From Mrakia gelida (Eukaryota > Basidiomycota > Tremellomycetes > Cystofilobasidiales > Mrakiaceae): a stretch of 64,000 bases of DNA. The stretch lies in contig BRON01000005.1 in assembly GCA_024345305.1 (NCBI GenBank), positions 620,001 through 684,000 of the forward strand, written 5' to 3'. The position numbers and the translations under genes were made by a program. Positions 1-12,488 of the stretch are shown piece by piece; within the stretch, counting starts at the first letter, position 1; each line of letters starts with the position of its first letter. Under the pieces are notes generated by a model, which worked only from the letters and a program-made list of their open reading frames with translations, was not told the origin of the DNA and ran no database searches.

Positions 1-1990
1 GTCGGTGTTGGGACCATCGAGAGTCGGTTGGATCGGGAGGGAACCTTGGGAAAGGGCGGGTGAGATCGGGAGTGAGAGGTTGGGGGGTGGGGCAGAGAGA
101 TGAACCTAATTCGCGAGAAGGGATGGAAGGGAAGACGCGTCGAAGGTCAGTTTCCGCTTCAGACGCGAAACGGCAGAACGAAGGGAAGGCGAGACGAACC
201 GTTTCACCCCGTTAACCACACTCGAAGGCAAACCCTCCAACTCCTTCTCAATCAAACTCCTCATCGCTCTTCCTATCAACTTCTCGATCTCCCCTCGCTT
301 GATCGCTTTGTCCACTCCCCAAGCAGAGACCATCGTGTCCTCCTTCCCTACCACCGCCGGCGCTGCGATCTTCTCTTCCTCCCCGTCCTTCTTCGTCTCG
401 GTCTCTCGAGGAAGCTCCGCGGACAAAGCGACCTTCCTGAGCGATCCTCTCGAGTTGGGTCGTTCGATCTGCTCAGCATCCGCCGAGGGAGCCTCGTCCT
501 CCTCTGGAACGGCCGTCCCCTTCTCTCCCATCGTGATCGTTGGAGGAGGGTAGAGCTGCTGACTTCCTGATCCCGAGGCAGTCTTCTCGTCACTCGAAGG
601 AAGAGGTGCAGGCGCTGGTGGTGGAGGTGTAGCAGCGGGAGCGGGTCGTCGACTTCCGAAGAGTCCAGCGAAAGGGTTGCCCATCCGACTCGGCGCGACG
701 GTCATCCCAGGAAGGACGGACGACGTTGCTCGTGGTCGATTGGGGAGGGCAGGAGCGAGGGAGGCTGGTGGGAGAGGTGGTGGGAAGGGGAGGGTTGAGG
801 AGTAGAGGAGAGGAGTGAGGTAGGGGAAAGGGTGGGAGATGCCGAAGGAGGAGATGGGTGTGGTTGGGATTGGGGAGGGGATGGGAAGGTTGAGGGAGGA
901 GAGGGTTTGTCTGCGAGCGTTCGAAGGTGCAAGGTCAGCTTTTGTGCAAGGAACGAGTGTGGAAGGAAGGTTGAAAGGGACGAACGAGCGAGTGAGAGGG
1001 TCGGTGAGCGATGCCATGAGAGGTCCGTCGGTTGGGATGAACGAGTAGAAGGTGAGGGCGTCGCTGCATAAGAACGAATCAAACCATCGTCAGCTCAGAT
1101 CTACGGAATTTATGCGCTCGTAGAGAGATTGAAACTCACTCCTCTATCCTTCCAACCAACCCACCAAGCGTCACAACAATCCCACCCTCCTTCTTCCCTC
1201 CTCCTTCACAGATCATCAAATGCTCCCTCACCATCTCCACCGTCACCTCTCCTGCTCCACCCGCACCGCTCCCACTCCCACCACTACTCCCTCCATCGCT
1301 CCCTGTGCCTCCTCCTCCTCTTGAGCTAGGAGTCGCGAAGGGAAGCAGCAACGTCATCTTGCTCTTCCCAACGACGAGTTCCATCGTCTCTTCCCAACTC
1401 TTCTCCCCTCCCTTCTGAACCATCGTCTCGAGCATCTTCATCCCGAGTGAGTCGTTGGAGAGACCTACTCCCTTCTGAGCTTCGGCTTTGAGGGAGGTGA
1501 GTTTCAAGCGGGTGGTGACGATGGAGGAGGACGTCGTGGTGGGCGAGCTTCCCTCTCCGCCGGCTGAGGAGAGACCTGATGAATCGAGTTGGGATGTTGA
1601 GATGGTTGGTACGACTGGGTTGGAGAACAAGGGTACGATGGAAGGGTGTGGAGGAGGTGCTGAGGAAGGATCGTTGGAACTGGCTGTTGTTGCGGATGGG
1701 TTGGCTGAGGTTGAAGCTGGATGGGAAGGAGACGTCGGTGGAAGCGAGGTGATGGATCCTCCGGGCGTTCGCTTCCGAGGTTGGTAGGGGAGGTTGCTCG
1801 AGTTCTCGGGGGAGGAGGAAGGGTGAGAGATGGATGAGGAGGAAGGAGTTGAGGCGAGGAGAGGGTGGGTTGACGAAGGAGTGAGCTGAACAGGGGAGGG
1901 AGGGGAGCTGCCGTCGAGAGGAGTCGAGGTGTTGAGAAGCTTGGAGCCGCTGTTCCTGCCTATCGTCGCGTTCGGGAAGAGAGAGGACAT
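1..1990 (-). CDS. Unrecognised protein, 5' part, runs off the left edge
   Basis: I do not recognise this protein. The start at 1990 (MSSLFPNAT) opens a Ser/Pro/Thr-rich N-terminal third, followed by a more ordered stretch (SWEETMELVVGKSK, then VTVEMVREHLMICE). An intron at about 1062-1137 joins GGLVGRIEE to DALTFYSFIPTDGPL; it has a gtgagt donor, a gctgac branch site and a gcag acceptor. The second exon has a proline-rich linker (NPFAGLFGSRRPAPA) and a basic/acidic helix-like segment (KAIKRGEIEKLIGRAMRS). The apparent TAG at 106-108 is probably not the end. It sits in the acceptor of an intron of about 115 nt (donor gtgaaa after VVNG, branch ctgacc), beyond which the frame stays open to base 1. 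The C-terminus is therefore outside the window. A pseudogene is unlikely because the frame is clean. Function unknown. Confidence 0.6.
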
Positions 1991-3129
1991 GATCGAGAGA
2001 TGAGGGAAGGTGAGATCTGTCTACGAGCACGAGGAGATGGTGGGAGGCAGTCAGCAACGACGAGGTTGAACGGCAGGAAGGACGGGGAAGGAGCTCGTTG
2101 ACGTCGATGGATCGAAGACCTCCAGCGAAGGCCTTCCAACCTCCTCGAGCGACCTTCCTAGACCTCAGAGCACTCCTCAGAGTGCTCGCCGACAACCAAA
2201 ACTCGAAGAAAGAACGAGAGCACGCACCTGTCTACGAGATCTCCTCTAGAAATGGGACGAGAAGAGGGGAGGGGAAGGGAAGGAGGAGATGGTGCTGGCT
2301 TCTTGGAGCGTTTCTCCGCCGTACGTTGAGCTTGGACGGTTTGATTCGATGAGGTCCCCAGTCGCTGGAGTGTATAGATGAGTCTTGAGAGGAGGAGAGA
2401 CGCGCTGGAAGGAAAGGAAGGGCGGAGGAGGAGGGCAAAGGTTGGGAGTGAACAGGTTGACTTCAAGTCGCGAAGTCGATCCGCCTTGCCCCACGCAGTC
2501 TCGCGGGAGTAACCTTTTCCCCCCACGTTTCCTGCTTCAATCAAGAGCAAAATTGCACAGCGAGAAGCTTGGAGGGTGTAGCTAGGATGCAGAGGTGTCA
2601 AGGACAGGTTCGGAAGTTTTTCTTATCGGGATCCGTGTTTGGTTTTGCTTCGGCTCCCAGGGCGCGCGTCGATCTCGCTCTTTGTTTTGCTTTCACTTCC
2701 CAACACCTCCTTGAAAGCTGAATCTGCTTGATTTCTCGACCAGCCTATACATCGATATGCACGCTTCCTCTTCCTCTCTGTGAGTTGCGGCAGAGAAGCA
2801 TCCGAAGCCCAGGGGGGGTTGATTACCTCTCGAGCCCCCGATCCCTCTCCTCAGTCTCCGTTCGATTTGAACGTCAGCGCTTTCCGCCTTCCGCTCTTTT
2901 CTCCCTCACCTCCAACAACAGCTTCGGAAGCTACTTCGACTCCTTCCTTCCCTCCTCTCACCCTTCTTCCCACTCGCTCGACTTTTGGATACACGCAACG
3001 TCATAGAGAGCTGGAGAGCAAGCAAGCAACACACGACCTTCCCCCCCTCCTCGACCCCCCTCTTCTCTTCTCTCTTCTCTTCCTCCCTCCTCTCCCTTCC
3101 CTCTAACCAAACAACCTCTCCCAACCACC
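1991..3129. promoter_or_regulatory. Divergent promoter between the edge gene and the RGS-LOV gene
   Basis: This spacer of about 1.1 kb lies between two head-to-head starts (1990 minus, 3130 plus). On the minus strand a gctgac...cag signal at about 2010-2055 suggests an intron in the 5' UTR of the left gene. The last 400 bases before 3130 are strongly CT-rich on the plus strand, as is usual upstream of fungal start sites. No convincing gene was seen. Confidence 0.5.
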
Positions 3130-6100
3130 ATGTCTCTCGATGCACCCTCCTTCCGCCAACCCCAGCTTTCTCCGTCGTCCAACAGCACGACTCCCTCGCA
3201 CTCGCCTCCCCACCTGCTCAACAACCCAGGACCGCCGTCGTTCCAGCCGAAGCAGGCTCCCTTCTCCGACTCCCTTCAAGAATCTATCACGGAGGATACA
3301 CCCAAGGAGAAGAATGAGATGGAGGGGGACCTCGGAGACGACGAGTATGGCACGGGCTCTGCTGATGGAGGAGGAGTAGGAGCTGGAGGAAGACTCGTTC
3401 TCGAACGAGGTGAGTTCAAGCTCGAGAGGAGAGGTCGTTTGCGAGAGCTCGAGAGGGAGTCGTCTTCTGGCAGACGGCGGGAAAAGTTGGAGCTCGTAGG
3501 AGCGGAGAGGCAGGGCTATGGGCTGAGAAGGTTTCCAAGAGGGTTGGGCCTCTAGGACGAGCTGGGAGGAGGGTGGGAAAACCGAGGGGGAGAAACGTCG
3601 TCGACGGCGCACTTCGCCGACCGGGAGTCGCTTCCTTGCGATGAGTCTAGGAAGAGATGTAGGAAAATCACTCAGGTCGGAAGATTTGCTTCCGAGGAAC
3701 AACTTTTCATCCTTCGTTCTATCAGAACAGGCTCGAAACTCGCACTTTTTTCCGCTCGGTCGTTTCGTTCCTCGCTCGGTCGGTCTGACGTCGTTCCCCC
3801 TCCTCCTCTTCTTCAGCTCGTCTTCGTCGCAAAACCTCGCACCACGTCCCAGCACCACCTCTCCCCTCCTCCTCCTCAGCCTCAACCTCAGACGGAGATC
3901 AACATCAACACCATCTCCCACGCACGACTCCCACAGCTCAAAACCCCCACTCCCTAGAACCAACTCGCCCACCTTTTCTCCGACGTCGGACAAGTCACCC
4001 ACCAGCAGCTTCCACCTCCTCCTACTTCCCCAACTCAGCCAAACCACCTTTACCACATCTCAACCTCCCCTCTCCTCCATCCAAATTCACCGAACCCTTC
4101 GGCCATCAGCAGCGACGACCTCATCGACCAGGAGGACCGCCCCTCCCCGCCGCCGGACTCAACCCCAACCACGCCAGCTTCCTCTCTAGCCCTGTACCAT
4201 CTCGAGGAGAATCAGGGCACGGAAGCAGCTCTTCCATCTCTCCTCGCAACTCCCCCGAACCAGGTTCAGCACGAAGCCTCAACGGATCCTCGACCAACGG
4301 TCGAGATCGCTTCGCCGGCTCCCTCGCAGGATGGAATCAACCCTCCTCCTCCCACGGCCTCGGACTCCTCCACGCTCAACCCCGAGTGCTACCACGAAGT
4401 TTCTTCGGAGGATCAGCTCTCGACGACAGTAGTGAGGCGAGCGCGAGTGGGTCGGGTGGAGAGGGAGGAGGAACAGCTTCGAGTGGGAACGAGGCCGGGT
4501 CAGGTGGATCAGCAGGGAGTGGGAGTGGGACGCCTAGGTCTTCTCATCATCATCACAGCCATCGAGTGAGAAGGTTCAGCCAGGAGGAGGACGACGATAC
4601 TCCTATTGAGAATCTGCCGGATCTGTCGACGCCGGTGGCGGAGCATGAGCTCGAGATGGTGCCTGAGGGAGAGACGGTGGTGCCGAGTAGTGGAGGGTTG
4701 TTGCGGCCGCCTGTGAAGCCTGTTAGGAGGACGAGCTGTGAGTGCTTCGATTCTTGCTCGTTTCGGGAAGGTTGTTGAGGGGAGTGGTAGAAAACGAGTC
4801 GAAAACTGATTGACTTTCGTTTCGCTCGCGTCGTCGGTCAGTCCCAATCAAAACGATCCACCTCGAGCTCGACGTGTCGATACGGAACTTGGTGTCGCTG
4901 GAGGTGTTTGAGAAGATGTTGAATGATCCGGTGAGTCGCTCAGTAGACTCTTTACCTTCAGTCGTTGCTCAGAACTGAGCTGGCTTTCGCTTTGGTTTTG
5001 GACCGATCAGGTCGGACGCGACCGTTTTCGCGAGTTCCTCGAGAAACTCGGGAACAAACCTTCTTCGCTTGCGTCGTTAGCGTTCTACTGTGATTCGCAG
5101 GCTTACAGAAAGTGAGTCGTTCACTCTTTTGCAGCGAGCGTCGGGGAGAGAACGAAGCTCTCAACTTAGCGCTGAGCTGACCTCTTCGTTCGTGTTCCTC
5201 AGGTTCCTCGAAGAGTTCCGCTCAGTTGGAGAAGCCTTGCACGGTTCGTCCCGTCTCGCACCACCTCCCTACACCCTCTTTCCCACTCTTCCACTTCCCT
5301 CGCTCACCCAAACCCGTCTCACTTTTCTCGCTCGCAACAGAAACCTTCCTCTCCTCCACCTCCGCCTCGACTGCCCTCGCCAACTCCCCCGAAGCCGACT
5401 CGTCCACAGCAGCTCTGAATCGACAACGGAAAACCATCGAGGCTAGTCCGTTCGCTCCAGCAGCAAGAAAGGCCCTCGAGGAGCTGTATAGTAACGAGTT
5501 TGGGAGGTTCGTGAGGACGAAGATTGTAAGTCCGATTTTCGAAGAGCGAGACGCGACGAGCTCGGGGAGAGGGACGCTGACTCACGTCTTCGTTGTCGTT
5601 GGGTGGGTGTGATCAGGTCGAGCAAGCGAAGGTTCGACTGGGGATGTTTGCTAGTCAGGAGGAGAGGGGAGATTTAGGAGATGGTGAGTTGAACGCGTCT
5701 TTTTTGCTTCGTGATCTCGAGCTCTTCGTTTTGACGCGTCGCTGATTCCGTTTATGCTTGGCTTTGGTGACAGTGTACTGCCTTACGAATCCTCGACTAC
5801 CGGATCATCCGATCGTGATGTGTTCGACGGGTTTCGTGCGTCTGACTGAGTGAGTTCGATCGTCGCGTCCTCTTCTTCTCGTTCGTCTTCGCTCGACAAC
5901 GAGCTGACGACTTTGCTCCCGCTCTTCTCAGATATCCACGGAATCAGATCGTCGGTCGGAACTGTCGAGTCAATCTCTCTCTCGTGATCTTCTCTTTCCA
6001 CTTGCTCGTTCTGATCATGTCTCGTTCTCTTTCGACAGTTCCTCCAAGGACCCTCAACGAGTCGCGAAGCCGTCCTCGCCATCCGAACCGCACTCGAGGC

Positions 6101-7821
6101 TGGGAAACCATGCTGCGAGATCCTCCTCAACTACAAGCGGTCTGGGAAACCTTTCCTCAACTGCCTTTCTCTCATTCCTCTGCGATCGACGACGGGTCGA
6201 CTCGAGTATTAGTGAGCCAGCCCCTCTTTGCTTCTTTTCCATCGTGCCCTCGAACTGACCTTATTATTATTTTTCTTCTCAGTCTCTCCGGACAGGTCGA
6301 CGTCACGTTCGTCCTCGCGCTTGCCTCTCTCTTCCAGCTGTCGCGTCGAGCTGACTTAGTTCCTCGTTTCGTCTCGGCCTCACAGCGCTGCTCTCGCCAA
6401 CTCCAAAACGCTCGCCTTCCTCATCGGAGCCGACCAGACCCTACAGCAGAATGCCTACGAATCCGATCGATCCCACATGTTCCAGGAGTCGGATCTTCGT
6501 CTTTCGTCGGAAGTCGTCGAGTCGGTCGGTGCGTCTCGTTCCTTTCCCCTCCCTTTCGCTTCCCTTTCGCTCGCTAACCCTTCATTTTCCTTGGCGCTCT
6601 CAGAACGCAAGATCGGCCACAAATCCGTCTTCGCAAAAGCTCGTTCATCGGGCTTCAACGGAGGCTTTCGACGCTCGTCCGCTCTCTCTTCGACGTCGAA
6701 TGGGTCGAGTTTCGCTTCAGCGGGATCGACGTCTCGGACGAATGGAGGATCAACGGGTGGATCGTTCAGTGGAGGGAGTGGGATGGAGAATGGGAGTACG
6801 CAGGGGATGAGTGAGGTGCTGAAGAAGTTGAGAGGGTTGGGGAGCGGGACTGGGACTGGGGGAGAGTCGTCGTCGGGTGGAGAAGGTGAGTTGGATTCGG
6901 ATCTTGTTTCCCTTTCGAGGAGAGGCCTGACTGTTGTCTTTCGGGAACGGAAGGTCCTACACCGATAGCAGAGGTGCCTCCGGGACTTTCGGAAGGTCCG
7001 ATGTCGGGTCATACGGAGATTTACACGAGGGTGAGCGAGATTTGAGCCCTTTTTGACGCGTCGAGAACCAGAGCTGACTCTCAACTCACTTCCTCGTTTC
7101 AGATTTTTGTTGTACGAGCTTCGAAGAAGCTGGAGATCATGTTTGTGACAACGCCACTGTTAGAAGCTCTCGGTAAGTACTCCCCCTCCTCTCGACTTCC
7201 TCTTTGCTCGCCGAAACTAAACTCGACCGCTGTTCGTTCTTGCGATGTTCAGGCTACCCATTTGCTACTCCACGTCAAGCCTACTGCTCTTCATTACTAC
7301 ATCGAGAGTACGTCTATGATCCCGGATATCGCCTCAAACTCCGTTCGTCGCTGACCTCGACGCGTCGGTCTCTCTTTTTATCGTCGTCCCAGCTTCACCG
7401 ACCTTCTCGTTCTACCAACTAAAGCTGGTACCGCTCAGCTCCGCGATCTCGTTCGTTCGGTCGTCGAAAAGGAGATCAGTTACAGTGTCAAGGCGGGACT
7501 CGCTCATTCGCCCAATGGGAGGAGGAGACCTGGGTTCCGAGACGAGGAGGGGAACAGGTTTTCGATGGGTGAGCTCGCTCTTTCCTTCGCTTCCCTCGAA
7601 ACACACCATCGAATACTGATATACCTTCTTGTCCATCTTACTTACAGGTCTGATACATCTCACACCTCTTCGGTCAGTCCTCTCGTCCCTGTCTGACTCG
7701 CGACGCGTGGAGACGAGCGCCCTTGAGCTCGTTCGCTGACCTCCTCCTTTGTTTTTTGCTTCGTACCCACAGAGACGCAGAGGGTGTGGTGGATTGTTTC
7801 GTCGCCGTCTTTGGAGATTGA
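3130..7821 (+). CDS. RGS-LOV-PAS blue-light receptor
   Basis: Multi-exon protein of about 900-1000 residues. The start at 3130 lies in a good context (accaccATGTC). A long Ser/Pro/Gly/His-rich N-terminus (exons about 3130-3410 and 3823-4736) leads to an RGS domain over about 4840-5690 (DRFREFLEKL, FYCDSQAYRKFLEEF, ELYSNEFGRFVRTKI). A LOV domain follows over about 5774-6310 (TNPRLPDHPIVMCSTGF, GRNCRFLQG, LNYKRSGKPFLN, YYLSGQVDVT). The photoactive Cys codon is 5963-5965, three bases before an intron. The flavin-contacting Asn and Gln positions are present, so photochemistry should be intact. A Ser/Gly linker and a second, weaker PAS-like module (IFVVRASKKLEIMFVTTP through LRDAEGVVDCFVAVFG) end at the TGA at 7819-7821. 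In the known RGS-LOV family, blue light drives recruitment to anionic membranes, where the RGS domain can act on G-alpha. That role is inferred here from domain order. Confidence 0.88.
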
Positions 7822-7985
7822 TGCATCGTCTCTCTTCATCGTCTCGGTGTCCTAGTTGTGAACAAAGCAGAAAATACATCTCTCTAGCTCATCGGATGAG
7901 CCCGTCGAGATCTCCTTCGTGTCCAACGAGCTTTCGCTTTCATCCCTCGACCACACTTCTCTTCCCTCTCAACTCTCCAACGAAG

Positions 7986-10661
7986 ATGGAGAAACAAACC
8001 CTCTCTCCCCTCCCTCAACCCAACCAGGCCTCCTCTCCCTCTCCCAAATCCTCTTCGACTAAACGTCGACTCCTACTCGCCCTCGCTCTCTTCGCACCTC
8101 TCGCTCTTCTCCACCTCCTTCCTTCCTCCTCCTCCTGCCGACCCTCCAACCTCCTCGGACACCACCACCGAGGATCCAGGCATCACTCTTCCCTCGGAGA
8201 CGACGCTTGCTACCAACCTGAGTCGCTCGAGCCTTCAGCTAAGGTCCTCTCCGATCTCGAAAAGACCTATGCGACCGAGGACTTCCTTCTTCGAAGCGCG
8301 GAGTGGTTGGGAGGAGCTGTGAGGGTCGAGACGGAGATCTACGATCTCTACGGAAGCGTGGAGGAGGATCCTGTTTGGAAGAAGTTCGAGAAGTTCCATG
8401 AGTGTGAGTAGCAGTGTCGAGCTCGGAGCGAAGAAGGGAGGAGGGAGGGAAGCAATGGAAGTGAGGCTGACCTTTGTCTTGACCGCTCCCAGACATCGCG
8501 AAGGCTTTCCCTCTCGTTCACAAAGCGATGTCGGTCACCAAGGTCAACACCTACGGAATCGTCTTCGAGTGGACTGGATCCGATACCTCCCTGAAGCCGT
8601 TCCTTCTCGCTGGGCACCAAGGTGAGTTTCCCTTCTCAGCCCTTCATCGCTCTTGTCCGATCTTCCTTCTTTCGCTGACTCGAACTCTCCCTCTATTTCG
8701 CAGACACCGTCCCCGTTGAGAAGACTACCACCGGAGCTTGGAAGGAGCCTCCCTTCTCTGGAAAGTTCGACGGGGAGTACGTCTGGGGGCGAGGAAGTTG
8801 CGACGTACGTTCCTGCTCTTCTTCCTCCGTTGAGCTCTCCGTCTTTCACTCGTTCCGCTCCACAGACTGACCGCTACTATATTTTGCATGCATTCACAGG
8901 ACAAGAGCGGAACCATCGGTATCCTCTCGGCTCTCGAGTCCCTGCTCGAGGCAGAATTCTCGCCTCGTCGAACCGTCCTCTTCGCTTCAGGGTTCGACGA
9001 GGAGGGATCCGGTCCTCGAGGGGCCGGTATGATAGGACCTTACCTCGAGAAGACTTACGGCAAAGATGGAATCGCTATGATCGTCGACGAGGGAGGAGGG
9101 TACGCTGAGCAGTTTGGAGTTGGTGAGTCGTCGCTTCTCATTGACGACCTTGCGTCTTCGTTGCTCTCCAGAAGGCTGAACTCGCTTTTCGCTTCTCATA
9201 TCCTAGCTATGGCCTCTCCTGGAACCGGAGAGAAGGGTCAGATCAACTTGGAGATCGTCGTCAATACCCTCGGAGGTCACTCCTCGATTCCTCGTACGTT
9301 TCGTTTTCCCTCGCTCGTCGCGTCTCGAGCGCTCTTGTGCTCATTCCTTCCCTCACACCTCTCGCTCCTTGTTCCAGCCGACCACACCTCCATCGGTATC
9401 CTCTCCCTCCTCGTCGCCGAAGTCGAACGAAACCCTCACTCTCCTCTTCTCACTCGAGAGAACCCCTTCTACGAGCAGCTCGTCTGCTCAGCCAAGTACG
9501 GAACCACCGTCGAGCCCAGCACCAAGAAGCTCATCGAGAAGTCCCGAACTTGCGACAAAAAGCTTAAGGAACTTGGTGACTTCCTGGGACAAGATCGGAT
9601 CTCGAGGACGATGGTTGCGACGACTCAGGCTGTTGATTTGATCGAGGTGAGTCGAGGCTGCTCCTGCTTTCTGAACGCGAAGCGAACTGAACCTTTTTCC
9701 CGTTATCTTTTGCGTTTCAGGGTGGAGTCAAGGTCAATGCTCTTCCCGAAAAAGCCGTCGCTGTCGTCAACAACCGAATCAACGTCGCGTCGAGCTACCA
9801 AGAGGTTCAGGCGCGTCTTGTTGATCTCCTTCTTCCCCTGGCCAAGGATCTCAACTTCCAGCTCGACGGCTTCGGAAAGTTCCACTCCTCCAACACTTCC
9901 TCTCCCGCTGCTGGAGTCGTCACCCTCCAGAACTGGTCGGTTCGAGCTCCGTGCGTTTCCCTTCTTCTGCGACTTGAGACTCGACAGGTCGACGTCGAAA
10001 ACTGATCGTTCTTCCTCCTTCTCCCCAAACAGCCTCAATCCCGCTCCGATCACGCCCACGGGGAAGAATGTCGCTCCCTGGGAGCTCCTCGCTGGAACTA
10101 TCAAGTCCTCTCACGCCGCGAGGAAGTCGGTCGGGAAGGACGAGCCTCTGATCATCGTCGCGCCGTCAATTATGAGTGCGCTCTCTTTCTGTCCCTCTAT
10201 TTCTTTCGCGCGCTCCCCGAAGCTGACCACCCTTATCCTCGCTCTCCTCTTCAGCCGGAAACACCGAGTTCGTCCCTTCCCGTTCGCGGTTTGACCTCCC
10301 TTTCTTTGCTCTTCCCGGCTCACAGACTCGCGTTCTTCTCTCGTTCAGCACCAAGCATTACTGGAACCTCACCGACCATATCTACAGATATGCGCACATC
10401 AGCGGGTACGTTGCCCTTTGAGTCGACCTCTCGGAGGCGCTGCCGTCGAGAGAAAGGAACAAAAAGAGCGACGCGTCGACCGTGCTGACTTCCCTCCTTC
10501 TCCTTCTCCTCCTCTCCTCTCCCCCCTCATCTTTCAGCGCCGACATGTACACCGCCTCCGGAGTCCACTCGGTCAACGAGGCTCTTCGAGCTACCGCCTT
10601 CGTCGACGCGATCAGGTTCTTCACTCGACTCGTTCTCAACGCCGACGAGTCGGACATGTGA
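7986..10661 (+). CDS. M20 metallopeptidase, carboxypeptidase S (Cps1) type
   Basis: Zinc peptidase of the M20A group, expected to release C-terminal residues from Gly-Xaa type peptides in the vacuole. It starts at 7986 (MEKQTLSPL). A hydrophobic segment near residues 28-48 (LLLALALFAPLALLHLL) fits the signal anchor of Cps1-like enzymes. Metal and catalytic motifs appear in the usual order: GHQDTVPV (His and the HxD Asp), GRGSCDDKSG (bridging Asp), DEEGSG (catalytic Glu plus metal Glu), GGHSSIP in the dimerisation domain, and SGVHSVNEAL with the last metal His. About ten short introns interrupt the gene. Near 10270-10350 the family-like reading GNTDTKHYWNLT needs an acceptor at CACCAAG. It lies 164 bp downstream of the RGS-LOV gene on the same strand, with no sign of a shared transcript. 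The stop is at 10659-10661. Confidence 0.9.
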
Positions 10662-10861
10662 GAAGGGAATCGAGGAGGGACGTTGGATAGAGTATTGATG
10701 CAGTAGGGTTCGCTCGTAAATCGACAAGGTTGTATACTCGGTATCCTGCAGCATCGAACAACTTCTCAGTCACGAAAAAGGAAGCAACCATTCGATTCGA
10801 AACCCGAGTCCCGGTCGCGCCTCCTTCGATATCGATCTCCTTCCTCCCCACGGAAGCCTCC

Positions 10862-12158
10862 TTAAAGATCCAAAGGTCCCCATTCGACAGGGAAGCAGAC
10901 GTTCTTGTGCTTCTTCCAGTGAGCCTGTTGATGAGCTGAGTCGGGGGAAATGATCGAAAAGATCCGACGCGTCGGTCAGCTCGTCGCTCGAGCGGGAAAG
11001 ATCGAGAGCAGAGGAAGAGTCAAACCTTTGCAGCAGTATCGAACGCTTTGACACTGTGTGAAAGAAGAGAAGGAAGGAGGAGTCAGCTCGGTGGCTAGGT
11101 CAGAAGAGGTCGAAAGAAAGAACGAACCCTTCCACGAGCCATCATCTCCTTTCCATCGAGCGGCGCACAGGGAGTTCTGATCTCTGCCTTCGCCATCGAA
11201 GCCGCACACGAGTACCAGACGACCGTCACTCCGGTCGATAGGAGGTTTTTCCTCACGTCTTCGGTCGAGAAGGACGGCTGAAGAAAGTAGGAGAGGATCG
11301 ACTTGATTCCAATCCCAGGCTCCTCCATGAACGTCGTAATTTGAATCCTGAGATCAGGGTCTGTTGTCTTGGAGTTGACGAGGGTGATGCTTCTTCGCTG
11401 GAGGTTACGAAGAGCTTGAGCGAGGCCTGGAAGGGTAGAAGAAGATGAGAAGGAGGTTGAAGTGCGATGGTCGAGGTGGGAAGGAAACTGGAGGATGATG
11501 TCGATGATGAGTTGTGCGCAAGCGCCAGCTGTGCTGTACTGCTTGACCCGGATTCCGACCTTTGGGGGAAGAAACCAGAAGAAGCGGTCAGTCCGAGGAA
11601 AACGAGATATCGGAGGGCGGACGAAGGTTGGCAGCGGAAGAGCTCACGTTCCTTCCATTGACAGGCCCTTCGAAGAGAGTCGCGAGATCGGGGCACGCTC
11701 TCGACCAGAGCTCAACCAATCGAACGAAGAGAAGCTCAACCTTCTCGGAGGGAGCGGTTCTGATCCAGCGGGAGTAGTAGTTGCTTCCCAGGAGAAACGA
11801 GGCGAGGGAGAGCTCACGCGAGCTCTCGAACGAGGCGACGCTCGGAAGTCGAGCAAGGAGAACATCGAGGAATCTGTCCTGGTACCTGCTGACGAACTCC
11901 GAGCGGAAGCGTTCGAGAGAAAAGTCTCGAGTCATGGTTCTTTCCGTTTGAGCAATAACGGCCGTGATCTGAACAAGCTGGAGAGAGAGCGAGAGGAAGA
12001 ACGAGAGCATTCAGATGGAGAGTCGTGCAGGCTCCAGGTTTGCCGTCTCCTCTCAGAATTGTGGACGTACGTAGGCGTTTAGCTTGGCTGAATGTTTTGC
12101 GTCTCCATTCTCTGCTCCAAAGAAGGCTTCGGCGAGATCGTTGGCGTTGAAATCCATC
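10862..12158 (-). CDS. MYND-type zinc-finger protein, finger partly degenerate
   Basis: Protein of about 300 residues. It starts at 12158 (MDFNANDLAEAFF), has a mostly helical body (DFSLERFRSEFVSRYQDRF, SYFLQPSFSTEDVRKNLL) and a C-terminal MYND finger (CQSVRYCCKAHQQAHWKKH, then KNVC). It ends at the TAA at 10862-10864. MYND fingers usually carry CxxC twice before the YC motif. Here only single cysteines are visible at those places (CAPL, then ARGRC), so the first zinc site looks weakened. A same-layout paralogue lies at 44206-45454 with a fuller finger. The gene is head-to-head with the solo F-box-like gene at 12489. MYND domains bind proline-rich partners; no partner can be named from sequence. 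The short 3' spacer to the upstream peptidase gene (200 bp) is tail-to-tail. Confidence 0.7.
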
Positions 12159-12488
12159 GCGAGAGAGGGAGGGAGGGAGGGGGGGGGAGGAGAGAGAGAA
12201 GTGCCGTCGAGGATTCGCTGCCTTCGAGGGGTTGATCGAGAGTGGAGAAATGGGGTTTCAGGAGTACGAAGATGTTGGTGTGATGGGAGCTGAATCTCGA
12301 GAAACGATGCTCGTCGGATGATGGCGGTCGAACGGGAGGAAGGGAGGAGAGAGCGAGCTCGCCCAAAAGATGAGGGAGCTGCGTCGACCCTCCTTCCTCC
12401 TCTGACCGCATTCTACTCCTTCCACCAACTTCTCAAGACGAATCACACTCCTCCTTCGTACATCTTCGCATCCTCTCCTTCATCTCCC
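12159..12488. promoter_or_regulatory. Divergent promoter, MYND gene / F-box-like gene A1
   Basis: 330 bp between two opposite start codons. It contains a G-run at about 12166-12191 and a pyrimidine-rich stretch before 12489. No other gene was seen. Confidence 0.5.

Noticed and set aside
104..110. Stop codon ending the edge gene at 106
   Set aside because: The TAG is the acceptor of a good intron (branch ctgacc, donor gtgaaa), and the frame reopens to base 1, so the gene most likely continues off the window.
5969..6039. Loss of LOV function because an intron interrupts the NCRFLQG motif
   Set aside because: The intron (donor gtcaat, acceptor ttcgacag) falls cleanly between the Arg and Phe codons, so the spliced motif is intact.
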